A stretch of DNA of 64,000 bases, from positions 186,001 to 250,000 of the forward strand of contig NZ_JPJI01000026.1 in assembly GCF_000732625.1 (NCBI RefSeq). Reading direction: 5' to 3'. Under the pieces are notes generated by a model that made no database searches, was not told the DNA's origin, and saw only the letters and a program-made list of their open reading frames with translations. The first letter of the stretch is position 1. Every line of letters begins with the position of its first letter. Positions 61,597 to 64,000 of this stretch are shown here, one piece after another. This stretch comes from Nonlabens ulvanivorans. Lineage in GTDB: Bacteria > Bacteroidota > Bacteroidia > Flavobacteriales > Flavobacteriaceae. The position numbers and the translations under genes were made by a program.

Positions 61597-64000
61597 ATGA
61601 TAAAGTCGTGGATTCTAGTTACTTTTTTTATCGCCTTTAACTGGAGCGCTGCACAATCTTATACCAATTATTCTGAAAAAGATGGTTTACCTAGTAATCA
61701 TATTTACAAAATCACACAAGATTCAAATGGCTTTATATGGATTGCTACTGATGAAGGTCTCGTAAAATATAATGGCACTGACTTCAAAGTTTTCACTACT
61801 CAAGAAGGCCTGCCTACTAATGATATATGGAATGTGTTCCCTGCTACCGATGGGAAGTTATGGTATATCGCAAAAAGTACAAGTATGGGATACATTCTCG
61901 ATAACGTGGTCCATAATTTTGTAAATAAAGAGGCGAATGTAAGTATTGATCCCATCTATAGTGGATTTACCGGTGATTCTTTAATACTATCGGGAACCTT
62001 TAGATCTCATAAACTTAATTCAGATTTCAAATGGGAGGAAATCGACTACAATTTTTATAAGGATTTTTCAAATGTATCTTATTTATCCCATAAAAAATAT
62101 AAAGGTATTGTACGAAGCGTGTTAGATCATGATAGGCTTAATTTAGTGACTAGAGATAATAATTTACACCCATTACAGGATTCATTATTTACATTTAACA
62201 GCCATTCTAGAGGGCAACTAACAGATTCACTTTATGTAGGTAACTCCAACGATTCTTATGGCTTTATAAATTTTAATAATTTAGAAACAAAGAGATATAC
62301 CTATGAAAGTGAATTAAACGTGCCATTTTTAAAATATTCTCGTTTACATCTAGCAAACAACAATATACAGCTAACTGGTGAGCACGTTGTTGCAATGCTT
62401 GATGATTCATTAAAAGCCAAAGAGGTTGTTCACATTCCTATTGAATTGAAATCGCATTACTCCTTCATTGATAAAGAAAATACTGTATGGATTGCTACAT
62501 TTTCAAATGGTATTTATAAATACTCTTTAAATGAACGACTCATAAAAAAAGAGCTGAGTCATTTTAAAATAAGTGACATTAAACGAGTCAATGAAAAAAT
62601 AATTGCTTTTGTGAGTGGTAAGGGATTTTATGAATTAAATGAGAAAACCAATACTTTTCAACCTTACATAGATAGTAATGATTTTTTATATGACGCCGAA
62701 TATATAAAGGAAACAAACACTTCTCATTTCATAACAAAGAAGAATATATTTTCAATCACAAAAAATGATTCTCTCAATCTGAAATTTGACGTGGATAATG
62801 AGAGAGCAAGATCAATGACCTTTTATAAAGGGTTCATTTATGGTCATTATACAGTAGGTATAAATAAAATAGCTCCATATAGCTTAGAAAAAATTAAACC
62901 CTATAGTTTAAGCGGTGTGAGATGCTCAACAACCATGGATGACCGATTAATTTTTGGAGGATCTAATGGACTGTACGAGTTAGTAAATGATAAAATTATT
63001 GGAATTGAGTCTTTAACTAATTTTAAAAAACCTGTAATTGATATCGCTCGCGTTAATGATAAAACTTTGATCGTTTCTACTAGTGGATATGGTGTATATC
63101 AAACTGATTTAAACACTATAGAACTTTTAGAAGGCAGCGAATTTTTAAAATCTAACAATCCATGTATTGTAAAAAATGAACTTTACATACCTACTAATAA
63201 AGGAATTTATAATTATAAATACTTAAATGGAAAATTTCGATTTAAGCAATTGTGGAATAATAGAAATGGATTATCTACTAATAAAATAAATGGAATTGAG
63301 AAAGTCAATAATGAGTTATTAGTTGCTACTAATCAAGGTATCATCCACTACCCTATAGATTATATTTCTTCTCAAAGCTTATTAGATATCTATGTGGACA
63401 AAGCTCTATATGCAAACCATAATTTGAAACTTAATAACAACACAACTTATATTCCAGATAGTGATCTTCAACTCGTCATTAATAATATTGATTATAGAGT
63501 AAATAAGAAAATGTACTATGAGTTCAGGTTATTACCTACACAAAAAAAATGGACCGTTGCAAATTCTTCTAACCTGACCTTCTCTGATTTAAGCCCAGGC
63601 GAGTATAATTTAGAACTGCGCAGTGGAGGAATTAATAAGAGTTTTAAGTTTCAACTAGAACCGCGCTGGTATCAAAGCTGGTGGTTCTATTTAATTACCC
63701 TATTAACTGTAGTGACTCTTATCATATTAGTAACAAAAGCTTTAACTAAAAGATCCGAAGAAAAAAAGAATAAAGATTTATTACAAGCACAAAAATTATC
63801 AGAATTACAACTTAAGGCATTGCGCTCTCAAATGAATCCACACTTTGTCTTCAATTCTCTAACAGCCATTCAGTATTACATTAATGAAAACGATTTTGAA
63901 ACTTCAGATCGATATCTTGTAAAGTTTTCAAGGCTCATAAGAGAATTTTTTGAGCTCAGCAAAGAACAACATATCACTATAAAAAGAGAAATTGAGTTAT
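61597..64000 (+). CDS. Two-component propeller sensor kinase of LytS/YehU type, cut by the window end
   Basis: Starts MIKSWILVTFFIAFNWSAAQ (signal peptide), then a propeller of repeats with the ligand-sensing pattern (SEKDGLPSNHIYKITQDSNG, GFIWIATDEGLVKYNGTDFK, EGLPTNDIWNVFPATDGKLW and so on, to about residue 590), a Y_Y_Y-like domain (KKWTVANSSNLTFSDLSPGE), a TM helix (WWFYLITLLTVVTLIILV), a short coil and the LytS-type His box LRSQMNPHFVFNSLTAIQYY. The ATP-binding part lies beyond 64000. Last gene in the surface operon, so it probably senses a related carbohydrate or envelope signal. Confidence 0.92.
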   Translation, partial: MIKSWILVTFFIAFNWSAAQSYTNYSEKDGLPSNHIYKITQDSNGFIWIATDEGLVKYNGTDFKVFTTQEGLPTNDIWNVFPATDGKLWYIAKSTSMGYILDNVVHNFVNKEANVSIDPIYSGFTGDSLILSGTFRSHKLNSDFKWEEIDYNFYKDFSNVSYLSHKKYKGIVRSVLDHDRLNLVTRDNNLHPLQDSLFTFNSHSRGQLTDSLYVGNSNDSYGFINFNNLETKRYTYESELNVPFLKYSRLHLANNNIQLTGEHVVAMLDDSLKAKEVVHIPIELKSHYSFIDKENTVWIATFSNGIYKYSLNERLIKKELSHFKISDIKRVNEKIIAFVSGKGFYELNEKTNTFQPYIDSNDFLYDAEYIKETNTSHFITKKNIFSITKNDSLNLKFDVDNERARSMTFYKGFIYGHYTVGINKIAPYSLEKIKPYSLSGVRCSTTMDDRLIFGGSNGLYELVNDKIIGIESLTNFKKPVIDIARVNDKTLIVSTSGYGVYQTDLNTIELLEGSEFLKSNNPCIVKNELYIPTNKGIYNYKYLNGKFRFKQLWNNRNGLSTNKINGIEKVNNELLVATNQGIIHYPIDYISSQSLLDIYVDKALYANHNLKLNNNTTYIPDSDLQLVINNIDYRVNKKMYYEFRLLPTQKKWTVANSSNLTFSDLSPGEYNLELRSGGINKSFKFQLEPRWYQSWWFYLITLLTVVTLIILVTKALTKRSEEKKNKDLLQAQKLSELQLKALRSQMNPHFVFNSLTAIQYYINENDFETSDRYLVKFSRLIREFFELSKEQHITIKREIEL

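Overview
The window reads as chromosome from a low-GC marine-type Flavobacteriaceae bacterium (Bacteroidota), probably near Nonlabens or Dokdonia. The basis is TAnnTTTG promoter boxes, secreted proteins cut before Gln (..AQ), LytS-type and LuxR-type two-component genes, TANFOR-like and FN3 surface proteins, and dense use of the palindrome GCTTTCGCGAAAGC. The genus is inference; the family is well supported. I see no tRNA, rRNA or CRISPR array.

Layout. (1) 1-5.88 kb is the end of an integrated element: unrecognised cargo, a secreted protein, a lipoprotein, an XRE regulator and a large serine recombinase that lies against a comM gene cut in the middle. (2) 6.7-7.6 kb has no gene but holds four diverged ~200-bp units, each with a strong hairpin, a second hairpin and a TTTYCCC-type box: a candidate structured-RNA array. 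(3) 7.6-10.7 kb is a signalling operon: small protein, two paralogous 7-TM proteins, a one-TM histidine kinase and a NarL-type regulator. (4) 10.8-16.1 kb is housekeeping: nitroreductase, DUF4268-like protein, KAS III, FabI-like reductase and mnmE. (5) 16.4-20.5 kb has a lipoprotein, a one-TM protein, a three-hairpin leader before a 57-aa polyproline lipoprotein, and a TPR kinase with its regulator.

(6) 20.6-38.2 kb is a minus-strand defence island read as one long gene train: RavA-like AAA+ ATPase, ViaA-like vWA protein, GIY-YIG protein, HsdM, HsdS, a small membrane protein, a 1261-aa STAND/NACHT-like NTPase, a DUF262/DUF1524 (GmrSD-like) nuclease, another membrane protein and HsdR. The type I restriction-modification genes are thus split by at least two other probable antiviral modules. 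The small membrane protein and the STAND protein share the motif FSGWFxxNI across their gene junction, suggesting a two-gene system.

(7) 38.2-43.7 kb is a run of small minus-strand genes (EcsC-like, a 32-aa zinc-ribbon-like peptide, a membrane protein with an HPD motif, a PH-like protein) punctuated by three nearly identical 70-bp hairpin repeats. (8) 43.8-50.9 kb is mixed: YchJ-like, SelO, a DEDDh exonuclease/GIY-YIG fusion with a TTG start, hemerythrin and a flavin-type stress protein. (9) 51.2-64 kb is a plus-strand surface operon: outer-membrane protein, a 2170-aa TANFOR-like secreted protein, an FN3-type secreted protein and a propeller-sensor LytS-type kinase cut by the window end.
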